64,000 bases of DNA from Nematopogon swammerdamellus (Eukaryota > Arthropoda > Insecta > Lepidoptera > Adelidae). Every line of letters starts with the position of its first letter. Position 1 is the first letter of the stretch. The position numbers and the translations under genes were made by a program. The notes below the pieces were generated by a model. The model had not been told where the DNA came from and did not search any database. It saw only the letters and a list, made by a program, of their open reading frames with translations. The stretch lies in contig OX336351.1 of NCBI GenBank assembly GCA_946902875.1, positions 3,531,761 through 3,595,760 of the forward strand. Direction: 5' to 3'. Of the stretch, positions 28,351-38,844 are shown piece after piece.

Positions 28351-28962
28351 ACCCGACTACGAAAAAGCAAATTATGAAAATCGTTTAACTAAAAATAACA
28401 AAATAATATTTTCCATATAATTTATCAGATACAGCAATTCTCTTTTTATATTGATTTTACCTTAGCTTATAAATAATACATTTTGATAAATTTATTATTT
28501 TTAACGTTCTAAATATAGAGCCGTGGTCGGGCGTTCTTCCTTCAACAAGACAAGTGAGGTTGTCTTCGTGCATTATTAGAGCGAGGAACTTAGGACGGCC
28601 ATCGTAATTGTGTCATACTGGCATCGGACGGAAGTCGTAATCCCTTTACGGACGCTTTAATTTTTGTAAGATCAGTCAGAGCCAATCTAAAATTACTATA
28701 AGTAGATACATAGGTACATACCGAACGTCAACGGCTATAATGCACTACGACGGTCTCACTTGTCTTGTTGAACGAAGAACGCCCGACCACGGCTCTATAT
28801 TTAGAACGTTAAAAATAATAAATTTATCAAAATGTATTATTTATAAGCTAAGGTAAAATCAATATAAAAAGAGAATTGCTGTATCTGATAAATTATATGG
28901 AAAATATTATTTTGTTATTTTTAGTTAAACGATTTTCATAATTTGCTTTTTCGTAGTCGGGT
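28351..28962. mobile_element. Palindromic element, 208-bp arms, 196-bp loop
   Basis: 28351-28558 and 28755-28962 are reverse complements of equal length with a single mismatch noticed (CTTCCTTC against CTTCGTTC). The outer ends are ACCCGACTAC. The loop carries no ORF. The near identity implies a young insertion or gene conversion between arms. Confidence 0.92.
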
Positions 28963-29099
28963 TTTAGTTTTTTATAACTTATTTTTTATATGATAGTTAT
29001 TTTAATGTTTGTTAGGTAGATTTTAATTATTTAGTTATTAATATAACTTTTTTATATTTTATTAAATAAATAGATCGAGTAAACGATATTATATGCTAT

Positions 29100-29457
29100 C
29101 CAAGAAAGGAAGTCATTTAGGGCGAGGCCCGACGGCAGAAGTGGGTTTTTGGTTTACCTGAACGCAGCTCGGCCTTCGGCCTCGCCCTTAGTTACTTACT
29201 TTCGTCGAGAAGGTTTATCGTCTTCCTGAACGCAGCTCGGCCTTCGGCCTCGCCCTTAGTTACTTACTTTCTTCGTGAAGGTTTATTGTCTTCCAGGTTG
29301 CAGCTGGGCCTTCGGCCTCGCCGTTAGTTGCTTACTTTATTTGAGAAGATTTATCGTTTACCTGAACGCAGCTCGGCCTTCGGCCCCGCCCTTAGTTACT
29401 TAGATTCTTCTTTGAAATACGAATTTCACGCGAGCGAAGCCGCGGGCAACAGCTAGT
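29100..29457 (+). mobile_element. Helitron-like 3' end with 66-bp tandem repeats
   Basis: Four units contain GCAGCTCGGCCTTCGGCCTC then 'GCCCTTAGTTACTTACTTTC'. The element ends 'TTCACGCGAGCGAAGCCGCG' then GGCAACAGCTAG followed by T, consistent with the CTRR-T rule of Helitrons. Its 5' end is not recognised. Confidence 0.78.
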
Positions 29458-29537
29458 ACGGAAATAATTTTTGAAATCCTTTGTTTACACGGTTGCCAAC
29501 ATGTGAAATGCACTGCGAACTGCAGCCTTTCTTCTAA

Positions 29538-29659
29538 TGTGAAATGAAATGCAGGGAAGCACTGACACGGCACCTAGTTCACCCGGTGTTATGGGCTGAC
29601 ATCACGGATGTTGCAGGTGATGGAGCAAACTGTGAGAGTTTCCATAAAAAAAAAAAAAT
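29538..29659 (+). mobile_element. Composite SINE tail
   Basis: 'GAAATGCAGGGAAGCACTGA' to 'GTGAGAGTTTCCATAAAAAA'. Strong 5' truncation. Confidence 0.88.
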
Positions 29660-29724
29660 TACAGTCTCGGGTCCTTCAAACATAATGTGAAGGTGAACCT
29701 AGCCGGGGGATAGGCCAGATATAC

Positions 29725-29970
29725 CAATAATTTAACTTTTATTACAAGCTTTTTTTTAAACCGCATGCGAACGTATGTCCAATTTTTAAGATAATTAATT
29801 TTTTAATACTTACAATTACAAACATAGATAAGAACCATTCCGACTAAACCAGCTTTCTAATAAAACAACCGCACCCAAATCGGTCCATCCGTTTGGGATC
29901 TACGATGCTACAGCCATACACACATACACACACACGTTAAACTTATAACACCCCTCTTTTGGCGTCGGGG
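29725..29970 (+). repeat. AATTTGTAAT foldback family, right part
   Basis: 'AACTTTTATTACAAGC', 'ATAGATAAGAACCATTCCGA', 'CCATCCGTTTGGGATCTACG' and 'CTTATAACACCCCTCTTTTG' match the right halves at 35280-35525 and 59460-59630. The hairpin half is not present. Confidence 0.7.
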
Positions 29971-30084
29971 GTTCAAAATATTTCATAAGAAGTAATTAAT
30001 GACGAGGGTCACTAATGAATGACTCCACTCACTCGTCCCATTTATCTCACAAAAAAAGTTTTATTCCTATTCAGCATATTCCTT

Positions 30085-30218
30085 ATTCGGCGTAGTCGAT
30101 ACAACCAAGAACACTGACATTGGCGTGACATCTTGCCTCAACAAAAACATTGCGTGTTGAGCTGACATCACAGGTGTAGTATGTGGTCTGGGCTATCACG
30201 TCAAGTTCCATAAAAAAC
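30085..30218 (+). mobile_element. Diverged SINE tail
   Basis: 'ACACTGACATTGGCGTGACA', 'GAGCTGACATCACAGGTGTA' and 'TCAAGTTCCATAAAAAA' follow the composite SINE tail with many changes. Probably an old copy or a sister subfamily. Confidence 0.6.
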
Positions 30219-30382
30219 GTATATGAAGAAAAAATCTCAATCCTTCGGGCGAGAGTAGAGAAAGAAAATAAATATCCAATTTCTCAAGCCTTTCATAGAG
30301 AAAAAAAAACGGTCAAGCATGAATCTACTTCATGCTCCAACTAATATGAACATTTTTATTTTCAGAATTTAAACCAAACCTT

Positions 30383-30712
30383 GTACCGTGTGGGGCCAGT
30401 ACTTAAAAAGAATAGCCCCAATGCATCTCTCCCCGTGCATGTCGTAAAAGGCGACTAAGGGATAAGGACAAGATGCCGTGCTAAAGGGCGACCGGCTCGC
30501 CACCTCTCACCTTGGCACGGTACTTCCACCGAGTCATGCAGCAGGTGGGTCTTCGTGCCTTACTTGCTGGTTGATCGATTGAATCTTGTTCGAATACTTT
30601 GCGAAACGTGGTGGTCGGTGTTGTGCTGTAATTTACCAGAGTTCTTGCAGGGCAACACCGATTACTCTGCTTACCCCGATTGTCAGGATTCAGCGTGTGT
30701 GATATGTATGAA
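30383..30712 (+). mobile_element. GTGTGGGGCC-family element, near complete
   Basis: GTACCGTGTGGGGCCAGTAC, 'CCCCAATGCATCTCTCCCCG', hairpin GTCGTAAAAGGCGAC, 'GATAAGGACAAGATGCCGTG', 'CCACCGAGTCATGCAGCAGG', 'ACGTGGTGGTCGGTGTTGTG' and 'CAGCGTGTGTGATATGTATG'. About 330 bp, non-coding; short ORFs in several frames lack consistency between copies. Best reference copy here, with 61549-61856. Confidence 0.85.
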
Positions 30713-30965
30713 ACCAAACCTAAAAGGAGATAAGCACATACAATTTGGCAATATTTTTCAAATCGTTAAATGATGCCTTTTCAACGTTATGCTTCAATAT
30801 ATTGAAGACAAGAATAAAAAAAAATCTTCTATTTCCACTTTAAACCCCCAGGAGACGTTGCAAAAAAAGGAAGTTTCCACTTGGACCCCCTGCCGAGACC
30901 CCCTGGGGGTCCATAACGCATACCTATGTGTCCCCTGAACATTCAATTTTCTACGACTAACCGTT

Positions 30966-31366
30966 TATTTTTTTTTATGTAAACCGGTATGGGTGGCGGT
31001 GTCGGAGGGGCCAAAGCGCATGCTTCGACCAGTCAATAACACCTCCGAGAAGGTAGGTGCCATACAAGAGACTTCCCTGGATTGCTGGCTATACTGGACT
31101 AGAGAACACAACCGAGGTTGCTATGCGGCCATCTTACATCCAGTACGGTGGTACCAACCCAGACGGCTACAATTTGAGTACTCACCTAGTAAGGGGCAAG
31201 GGAAGGGACCTACAGTTTTACACCGGTTCCGAACGGTGAAGCAGCAGGTAGGTATGCACGTAAATTTTTTCGTCAGAAAAATCTCATTGATACACGCCGA
31301 CCGCATTCGAACTGCGGACCTCTCGCATGAGAAGCCGATGCCCAAACCACTCGGCCACCCGCCGCT
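30966..31366 (-). mobile_element. tRNA-headed SINE, full length
   Basis: Minus strand: AGCGGCGGGTGGCCGAGTGG (A box), TTCTCATGCGAGAGGTCCGC, AGTTCGAATGCGG (B box, one change), 'AAAATTTACGTGCATACC', core 'GGTTGGTACCACCGTACTGG', 'CTAGTCCAGTATAGCCAGCA' and end 'CCGGTTTACATAAAAAAAA'. All landmarks of the family present. Confidence 0.92.
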
Positions 31367-31732
31367 GTTTAGACGTTAAGAGACTGTGACACACAGACTT
31401 ACAGCCGAACGAACAGCGAAGCCTCCGTAAGGGTTCCTATTTTAACCATTTCGTTACGAAACCCTAAAAATCTCTCCCAACAATGTCTAGTAGGCTGATA
31501 TTTCGTTTTCATGAAGTTCATCTTGTAGATATATCCTTCGTGACAGCGCGTCGATTGGATCTGTGAGGGTTGCGGCGGAGATATCGGCGAAATTCTACGC
31601 GCAGAATTGAAAGTGTCATCGGGACTACGTCTTCGAAACTAGGCTTGCCATATTCAGTCAGGACTCATGACCACTTCGCAGAGATATATCGAAAGGAACC
31701 AAAGTCAGTATTTCAGAGTTTTATTTATATTA

Positions 31733-31970
31733 TACTAGCTTTTACCAGCGAAGACGCTTGCTTGAAATTCATATTTAAAAAGAAGAAAGTAAGTAAGCCC
31801 GCTACTGTACCTTTATTTCGGCGCGGGGAACCTCTTAACGTAACCGGAACTAAAAAGTAAATTTTAGCCTATCCTGTGTCACGTATAACTAAATGTGCTT
31901 GCACTTAGTTTTATCGAATTCGTATGATCGGTTTAAGAGTTATGGAGGAGCATACATACTAGTTAAATAA
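31733..31970 (-). mobile_element. Helitron-like 3' end
   Basis: On the minus strand it ends 'CTGGTAAAAGCTAG' then T at 31731-31746. Inside are 'CTTACTTTCTTCTTTTTAAA' and 'CGCGCCGAAATAAAGGTAC', which match 62840-62957 in the plus orientation. Confidence 0.65.
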
Positions 31971-32027
31971 TTTCCCCCTTAGTACAGGTCGACCTGTCAG
32001 GCCGGCATGTCATTCGCATTTCACTAG
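31971..32027 (+). mobile_element. Small LINE 3' fragment (KYSLGSF family)
   Basis: 'TTTCCCCCTTAGTACAGGTC' then 'CTGTCAGGCCGGCATGTCAT' resemble 25855-25915 with an internal deletion. Confidence 0.5.
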
Positions 32028-32039
32028 CTAGAACACTGA

Positions 32040-32470
32040 AAAAACGGTTAGTCAATTAGTAACTAAATTTTGTGTAATATGCTACAAAATAGTTTAGTTG
32101 CTGTGGTGACTACAAAACTAGCAGTTACCACAACTAAACCGAGTTTAGTAAATCAGTTTGGTTGCTTCCTATACTTAACTGTTTGTTAAAGAAAAACTGT
32201 TTGTTGCATAACAGCTAATTAAATGTGTAATGTATAGCTGAACTAGTTTCGGCAAAATCTCACGTTTGGTCACGTGTAGCCAAACAATTCAGTGAACAAT
32301 TAATTTTATAAATAGTAGCTAATACTTTGGTAGTTGGTTACAAGAGAGGGTTTTACTAAATTGCGGTTAGGTGCCGCAACTAAACCGGTTTAGGTAACTT
32401 TATTTAGTACGTACCAAATTTGAGTAAAAAAACTACTTTACTAAACAGTTTAGTAAAAAAAAATTCTCAG
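32040..32470. mobile_element. MITE rich in AGTTTAGT motifs
   Basis: Short terminal inverted repeat CACTGA (left CACTGAAAAAACGG, right TTTTCTCAGTG). The interior repeats TTTAGTT/AACTAAA many times, often as near palindromes such as AACTAAACCGGTTTAGG and ACTAAACAGTTTAGT. No ORF. TSD not identified. Confidence 0.55.
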
Positions 32471-32738
32471 TGAACGAGCGGATGGACAGACGCCTGATCG
32501 ATTTTATAGGGTCCCTGCCAACGTCGTCGGCCGCGGAACCCCAAGTTTCGAGTTTCGTTCCTATCTACCATACGACTGTCGTCCTAAGTGCAGTAAATTG
32601 TGCTGAAACAGTGTTCCCACCAGCTTCCTCTATTGCGATGCCTTTTTCAAGAACATAATCAGTTTTAACTTCTTGCTTCTTAAGCTGTGGAACTTTCCTT
32701 TTAACCCTTAAGGCGCGGCATTACCAAAAATTGGTTTC

Positions 32739-32850
32739 TTCCGATTGATGTGGTTCGGATTGGACGTAAAACTGTTGCATAAATACTTGTGAAGGTTATG
32801 ACAATTAGTTTTTCTTACATACATATATAGCGTCACGCCCAAAGATTGAA
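32739..32850 (+). repeat. SINE-like fragment joined to RTE-type tail
   Basis: 'TGGTTCGGATTGGACGTAAA' (B-box-like), 'TTGCATAAATACTTGTGAAG', 'TTTTTCTTACATACATATAT', 'AGCGTCACGCCC'. The same order recurs at 33361-33548, so this is a family: SINE B-box region followed by a reversed RTE 3' end. Confidence 0.5.
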
Positions 32851-32984
32851 ATCGATAGATAGTGCATAGTCTAACATGGCGCACTACAATGTCACCAATG
32901 AAAAGGCCGCATGCGGCTACTTCGCATCAGGTATTATTAGGGACAGTCATATATATTTAGGTATTTACACAGGGCCAGCTATTA

Positions 32985-33060
32985 TGGTTCCAAAGATACA
33001 GCCAACGGACGGATGGACAGATAGACTTTGTAAGCTAGCACGGGGTACGAAAACCTAAAA
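32985..33060 (+). repeat. GTTCCGTA-family 3' fragment
   Basis: 'ATTATGGTTCCAAAGATACA', GGACGGATGGACAG and 'GGGGTACGAAAACCTAAAA'. Confidence 0.65.
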
Positions 33061-33360
33061 GTATAATACTCCTTTCCGTCAAGGAGAACATTAATTCTTT
33101 AAATTAAATAATACGCCTTCAATTAAATATTTATCGATTCTGCACTTCCGTCCTCCAAACTCAGTGATTTACGATAAAAATCAATCCGGAGAAACCGATT
33201 TCCGGTACTCCTGGGTCTTAACTCTTAATGATACATTGGTCGCCTCTATGCCATGGAATAAACAGACCAAGTAGAGAAAGCCGACGGGTTTAAAATAAGA
33301 ACGCTAGTTTTTTCGTCCAGTTGGTAAGAGATAGATAAGAGTTTAAGGCTCGAAGCTATA

Positions 33361-33548
33361 TCAGCCGCGGTAGCTCAATCCTGCTACGGATCGACTCGGT
33401 CGAGGTGGATGGATGACCGATCAACCGTTGAGGCCGTGATTCAGATTCCACGTAAAACGTTGCATAAATACTTGTGAAGGTTTTAAGGATTAATTTTTCT
33501 TACATACATACATACATAGCGTCGGGCCTGTTTCCCAGTGGGGTAAGC
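33361..33548 (+). repeat. Diverged SINE head plus RTE-type tail
   Basis: 'AGCCGCGGTAGCTCAATCCT' (A-box-like), GGTGGATGGATGACCGATCA (5S-like), 'GATTCAGATTCCACG' (B-box-like), then the same continuation as 32739-32850 ending 'ACATACATACATACATAGCG' and 'GTTTCCCAGTGGGGTAAGCA'. The last part is an RTE 3' end in minus orientation. Confidence 0.6.
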
Positions 33549-33692
33549 AGATGCAAGGCATAATTTAAGTAGGTACATGATAACAGCTGTAATGTCATGT
33601 CAAAATTCACTCTTTCTTTATTCTTTGTTCGTTTATATTTGTACTACGGTATGGTCTTTGTGGAAATCAATAAAGATATTTGATTCTTTATT

Positions 33693-34393
33693 TCAGGGTT
33701 TCGTATCCGTCGTACGGGACCTTATTACTAAGCCTACGCCGGCTGTTTGTCTGTCTGTCTGTCCGAGGGCTGTACCTCTTGAACCGTAATAGGTGGCCCG
33801 TGAAAATTTTCACAGAATATGTTTTATTATGGCCGATATAACAACAAATAATAAAAATAAGAAAAAGTAAAAAGTTCACGGGGGTTCCCATAAAACAAAC
33901 TAAAAAGTGTATGCGCGCCATCTACGAAAAGAGAAAAATCTGTTAAGTGCGAGTTTTACTCGCGCACGGAGGTTTCCGTATCTATCCGCTATTATCCGCC
34001 TATCTTTTGTCTTTCAACAATGCAGTGTATAAAAGCCTATGGCGCCATCTATTATTCAATAGTGTGACTAATCGATTTTTCGGATGTTTGTTGCATGGGA
34101 GCCCACCTTAATTTTTAACATTTTCTTATTTTTTTCTTATTTGTTGTTATATCCGCCATAGTAACACATATTCTGTGAAAATTTCAACGGGCTACCTATT
34201 ACGGTTCAAGAGATACAGCCCTCGGACAGGCGGACGGACGGCGGACGCTAAGTAATAGGCTTCCGTACGGGATACGGAAACCTAATGAAGCATTTTAACT
34301 AATACATAGATGGCGTGAGGGGCGCTGACCATAACATGGCGATACGGAACCCTCGGTGCGCGAGTTCGATTCTCACTTGGCCGGTTTTTCATA
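33693..34393 (-). repeat. GTTCCGTA-family copy split by a plus-strand copy
   Basis: Positions 34286-34393 hold the 5' part of a minus-strand copy ('ACCGGCCAAGTGAGAATCGA' to 'TGCTTCA') and 33693-33939 hold its 3' part ('TAGATGGCGCGCATACACTT' to 'TACGAAACCCTG'). Comparison with 43897-44272 shows these belong together. The plus-strand copy at 33940-34285 lies between them. Confidence 0.85.
33940..34285 (+). repeat. GTTCCGTA-family copy, nested
   Basis: Subfamily with 'GTGCGAGTTTTACTCGCGCA', 'CTATCCGCTATTATCCGCC', 'CTATTATTCAATAGTGTGAC' and 'TACGGGATACGGAAACCTAA', matching 7265-7598. It is inserted into an older minus-strand member. No clear target duplication. Confidence 0.85.
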
Positions 34394-34965
34394 ATTGTAT
34401 AATTGTATAATTTCATCCATAGTTAGGTAACCTACGCTTGGAAAGACTAATCTTAGTTAAATGTTCATCCAACACGCCGCCGCGCCGTCTACTTCTTCTC
34501 GGTACACTGTGCCCGCTACCCGAGCTCGAAGGCTTTAAAAACTCCCAAAAATTGAGTTTGCCAACAAAAATGCGGGTCACAGCGCCCTGGGCGCGGCAAG
34601 GGCGTCCGCCTGTTTATTGGATTCGTCGACTTTTTCGGCGGTTTGTTGAAACTTTAAATAGAATTCAGTCCCCTTGTAATTAGTTACTCAAATATTAATT
34701 GACTTCGCGACGCGGCGAGACGTCTGCTCTGTTCGTAAAAGGAGTTATTTGATATCCTTCGGGGGTCTAATTATCTTTCGCAAAAGGATTGGGGGTTGAT
34801 ACGGAATTCTCATAATGACACTGTGCAAAGTACGCCTTTAATATTAATACCGTATTGGATCAAAAGCAAATGTTTTAAATTAAAAACTCCAAAAACGATG
34901 TTTATTCGCGAGTCAAGTATTAAAATACAACATTTCGTAATAAAAGTTTAATTACAAATTTGAAA
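34394..34965. other. No gene supported
   Basis: An 81-codon ORF (34438-34683) has no recognisable motif. Otherwise single-copy sequence within the window. Confidence 0.45.
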
Positions 34966-35525
34966 ACTAAAAACGATGAATAATTTCCGTTTACTTACTT
35001 AAAGGAGTCGGGGGATCACTAAGTAAATACTGAGCTTTATATTTTATATACTTAGCGATCCCCCGACTCCTTTAAGTAAGTAAACGGAATTATTTTAGAC
35101 TTAAAAAAATTTATTTTATATTTATTTTATAATTATTTTATTTAAATAATTTAATTAAAATTAAAATAAAATATTTTATGAGATAAGTTTTAAAATAAAT
35201 TTTTATAATTAAAATTAAATTATTAAAAAATAATTTTATTATTTATTATTTTTTTAATTTGTAATTTAACTTTTATTTCAAGGTTTTATAAAAAAACCGA
35301 ATGCAAATCGGTCCACTTTTTATGATAATGAATTTTTTTGTTACTCTATTACTTCATTAATTGATTAGAAACATAGCTAGGATCCATCCCGGTTAAGCCA
35401 ACTTTCTAATTAAAACCCCTCATCCGAATCAGCCCATCCGTTTGGGAGCTACGACGCTATAGATAGACACACAGACAGACGGAGGCGTCAAAATTATAAC
35501 GCCCCTCCTTTTACGTCGGGTGGTA
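34966..35525 (+). mobile_element. Foldback element with AGTCGGGGGATC hairpin
   Basis: A near-perfect hairpin (34984-35092): TTCCGTTTACTTACTTAAAG, GAGTCGGGGGATC, CTAAGTA, loop, and the reverse complement. Beyond it are 'AATTTGTAATTTAAC' and 'ACATAGCTAGGATCCATCCC', 'CCATCCGTTTGGGAGCTACG' and 'TATAACGCCCCTCC'. Other copies: 16105, 29725, 50265, 59270. Non-coding. Confidence 0.8.
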
Positions 35526-36166
35526 ATTACACCGAAAGAAATTTACTTATTTTCCAGCTTTTGTTGTGATAGAGAAAAAAAGGATTTAATACATTTCCCA
35601 GAAATATGTCTTTGAATATTCTTGAATACTTTTTAAAACAAAAGTGCATGATTTCCCGAAAATAACATCAACACATTAAATTTTACGCATTTTTATTCTT
35701 AATTTTTTCATGTACTTTCACAGAGTTTTTAGTATGTTTAAATGCCCTCAAAAGGTACTTCCGAAAATTATCGCACCCGAAACCACACATTCAAAAATTT
35801 ATAAAAAAAATATACCGATTTAGAATTATTTTCCTATCTACTTTATTTTATGCCAAATTTTAAGTTATATTTTTTTATGAATTGTAAACACATTTATCTT
35901 TGATGAATAAATAATAATATTCACTAAATTGTCTATGAATCGGTTCTAAATGTCGCACCCGTAACCATGGAATGGCCGTTAATTATGCGCATACAGCAAC
36001 AAAATATCTATAGAATTACTGCATACTTAGTTTTTCCCGAGAGCCCTTGGCAACTAAATTTTGTATTTTTTTTTCGACTTCTGAAAAGTTGATCATAATC
36101 CCACAATGGTGGCAAACGCATCGTAATACATTGCACTTAGACAGGTCGAATAAAATTCATTATCCA
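35526..36166. other. AT-rich region, no gene
   Basis: 'TCGCACCCGAAACC' (35768) and 'TCGCACCCGTAACC' (35953) form a short dispersed pair. No ORF longer than about 60 codons. Confidence 0.5.
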
Positions 36167-36548
36167 TTTTTTTTTTATGGAAACTGACACAGTTGGCTAC
36201 ATCACCTACAACATCCGTGATGTCAGCCCATAACACCGGGTGAACTCGGTGCTATGTCAGTGATTCCCTTCATTTCTTGTCGGCTACACTGAGCTGGACG
36301 GAAAACGCGAACTATTTACATAGCCGTTTCGACCGACGTTTCATTCAGTTAGGTGGTATCAACCCGATCGGGATAAACCCTACCTACCTAGTAAGGTAAG
36401 AAGGGAAGAGACGTACAGTTTTACGTGGAATCCGAACCACGGTCATCCTAAAACGGTCGAGCGGTCACTCATCCAAGTACTGACCGCGCTCAGTCAGGGT
36501 TGCTTAACAACAGTCGACGGACCGAACCACTGAGCTACCGAGGCTGAC
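36167..36548 (-). mobile_element. Composite tRNA/5S SINE, full length
   Basis: Minus strand: GTCAGCCTCGGTAGCTCAGT, TTAAGCAACCCTGACTGAGC, GTACTTGGATGAGTGACCGC, GGTTCGGATTCCACGTAAAA, core and GTCAGTTTCCATAAAAAAAA. The A box TAGCTCAGTGG is intact. Good reference copy. Confidence 0.94.
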
Positions 36549-36611
36549 AATTCCATCCACCCACTCTATTAGCTCGGTGAGAATGAGCAAGAACATTCTC
36601 CTGCAGTAATT

Positions 36612-36872
36612 TATATAGGGATATGACTCCCTTATTATATTACTAGGTGGTAGGGTTTAACCCACCCGGGTTGGTACCACCGCACTGAATGAAAGGTCGG
36701 TCGAAACGGCTATGTAAATAGTTTGTGTTTTGCGTCCAGTTCAGTGTAGCCGGCACGACCGAAGGGAAGCACTGACGTGGCACCAAGTTCACCCGGTGTT
36801 ATGGGCTGACATCACGGATGTTGTAGGTGATGTAGCCAACCGTGTCAGTTTCAATAAAAAAAAAAAAATTCA
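36612..36872 (+). mobile_element. Chimeric SINE, head truncated
   Basis: 'GGGATATGACTCCCTTATTA' shows the same junction as 27962-28268 (end of the GTGTGGGGCC head joined to the SINE body). Core and tail are complete to TCAGTTTCAATAAAAAAAA. It faces away from the minus SINE at 36167. Confidence 0.85.
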
Positions 36873-37307
36873 GCAAACCCTTGGAGAGTAAACAACACAA
36901 CAAAACAAAAAAATACCTTATATAAATTCACATTTGCAAAATCGGATAAATTTAAAATTCATCATTGAGGAAAAAAGCGAACCTATATCCAAATGAAATC
37001 CACAATGAAAATATCAAAAGCCACAAATATACCCAATCCTAAAATTCGAATGCCCAAATTTCTCCTATCCCTAACTTTTTAGCAGAAAACCTTTTCCCGA
37101 TCCCACATTGGAGCAAAAACCGGGGTCGGTTAGTTCATCGAGTCCCTTCTCAGATTCGCCGACAAAACTGAATCCCTTCTATAAGCAGTTCCGTTTAGGG
37201 TTTCGTCGGATGAAATATGGCACATTTAATACCAGTCAGAACTTTTAGTTGACATCGGAATTCAGATACAAAGGTTTAGTAGAAAAAAAAACCAAACAAA
37301 CACGGGA
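36873..37307. other. No feature recognised
   Basis: A-rich single-copy sequence; no supported ORF. Confidence 0.5.
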
Positions 37308-37326
37308 CACACACACACACACACAT
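37308..37326. repeat. (CA)n microsatellite
   Basis: Nine ACs in a row, immediately upstream of a SINE head. Confidence 0.9.
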
Positions 37327-37476
37327 CAGCCTCGGTAACTCAGTGGTGCGTTCGGTCCGCTATCGATTGTGATCATAAGCACACCTGGGCGCGGTCATCC
37401 ATTAAAATACTGAAGTACTGAAGTACTTTAATGGGTGACCGCTCAACCATTGGTGGTTCGGATTTCCCGTAAAATG
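37327..37476 (+). mobile_element. Composite SINE head only
   Basis: TCAGCCTCGGTAACTCAGTG, then a rearranged 5S-like part (GGGCGCGGTCA, internal duplication GAAGTACTGAAGTAC, GGGTGACCGC) and GGTTCGGATTTCC. It stops at 37476, where a minus SINE begins, so core and tail are missing. Confidence 0.8.
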
Positions 37477-37785
37477 TGTTTTTTTATGGAAACTGAAACG
37501 GTTGGCTACATCACCTATTACATCCTTGATATCTGCCCATAACACCTTGGTGAACTAGGTGCCATGTCAGTGCCTACCTTCGATCGTGCCGGCTACGGAA
37601 ACACGAACTATTTACATAGCCGTTTCAACCGAACTATCATTCAGTCCGGTGGCACCAACCCGGGCGGGTTAAACCCTAACATCTAGTAAGGTAAGAAGTT
37701 TTACGTGGAATCCGAACCACGGTCAGCCTCAAAAACGGTCGAGCGGTCACCCATCCAAGTACTGACCGCACCCAGGTGTTCTTAC
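37477..37785 (-). mobile_element. Composite SINE, head truncated
   Basis: From the poly-A side (TTTTTTTATGGAAACTGAAA) to ACTTGGATGGGTGACCGC and GTGCGGTCAGT on the minus strand. The A-box part is missing. It abuts a plus-strand SINE head tail to tail, suggesting inversion or insertion of one into the other. Confidence 0.88.
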
Positions 37786-37849
37786 TCCATTCAATTCCTC
37801 AACCTTTTTTTTTACTGATACGATAAAATTATTTTCTTTTTAATATCCA

Positions 37850-38092
37850 GTATGGGTGGCTGAATCTGAAAAATCGACTGAATCTGAAATCGGACAAAGC
37901 GCATGCTCCGACCAGCCAATATCACCTCCGAGAAGGTAGGTGCCATATCGGCGACTTCTCTGGATTGCTGGCTATACTGGACTAGAGGAGAACACAGCCG
38001 TGGCTGCTATACGGCCGTCTTACATCCAGTACGTTGCTACCAACAATCCATTCGACTACAATTTGAGCCTACCACCTAGGCAAGGGCAAGCG
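37850..38092 (-). mobile_element. tRNA-headed SINE, 3' half
   Basis: 'TATGGGTGGCTGAATCTGAA', 'CACCTCCGAGAAGGTAGGTG', 'GGATTGCTGGCTATACTGGA' and 'CAATTTGAGCCTACCACCTA' in minus orientation. The tRNA part is missing. Confidence 0.85.
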
Positions 38093-38129
38093 AATATTCG
38101 AAATTCGAATATTCCATGAATATTCGGAC
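38093..38129. repeat. AATATTCG palindrome cluster
   Basis: GAATATTCG occurs three times in 37 bases, two of them as a hairpin (CGAATATTCGAAATTCGAAT). Confidence 0.75.
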
Positions 38130-38286
38130 CGAAGAATTTGCTGAGCTTCCTTCAAGGCGGCGATCGGCGCATATAGTCGGGCGTGTGATGCGTGTCCGCG
38201 AGATTTTTTCAGCTTCGCCGAGATTTACGAGAATACGCAATATCTTGCCCGCCATTTGTCCCCGTCAACTCGAAGTATTAGACAGC

Positions 38287-38322
38287 GAGGGCGCGCGGGG
38301 CGCGGGGCGGGGCGGGGCGGAT
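38287..38322. repeat. G-rich tract
   Basis: GCGCGGGGCGCGGGGCGGGG and more, with at least four GGGG runs in 35 bases, a potential G-quadruplex on the plus strand. Confidence 0.8.
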
Positions 38323-38388
38323 TCCGTGCGATGTACGGGATACCCTCGATATCCAGACAACAATGAAGTACTATTTCAAATTTACGAA

Positions 38389-38780
38389 TCATCATCATCA
38401 TCAGCCTGTATCGGTCCACTGCTGGGCATGGGCCTCTCCCAAGGCACGCCACCACACGCGGTCTTCTGCTCTTCTCATCCATCCACTCCCGGCTACCTTT
38501 TTTAGGTCATCTGTCCACCTAGCCGGGGGGCGTCCCACGCTACGTTTGCTTGTACGTGGCCTCCATTCGAGCACCCGTCTACCACATCGGTTGTTGGGTC
38601 TACGACAGATGTGCCCAGCCCACTGCCACTTCAGCTTGCTTATTTTCTTAGCAATGTCGACTACCTTAGTTCTTTGACGTATCACGTCGTTACGGATTTT
38701 ATCCGTCAAAGTATCCGAGCATTGCTCTTTCCATAGCTCTAATTTACGAATAGATAGAACAAATTGTGACGAGTTCGAGT
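38389..38780 (-). pseudogene. RTE-clade LINE ORF C-terminus
   Basis: The minus-strand ORF reads 'LELWKEQCSDTLTDKIRNDV', 'KLKWQWAGHICRRPNNRCGR', 'RVLEWRPRTSKRSVGRPPAR', 'RVWWRALGEAHAQQWTDTG' then a stop and an (ATG)n tail. It is open for about 135 codons, longer than the copy at 9604. It lacks endonuclease and RT, so it is a 5'-truncated insertion. Confidence 0.88.
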
Positions 38781-38844
38781 GCTGTCTAACTATCATATGA
38801 ATGTTCATTTTTTTATTTCATATCATATGAATGTTCACGGATTA

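Noticed and set aside
30993..31379. 128-codon ORF through the tRNA-headed SINE
   Set aside because: It lies antisense to the SINE and other copies break the frame.
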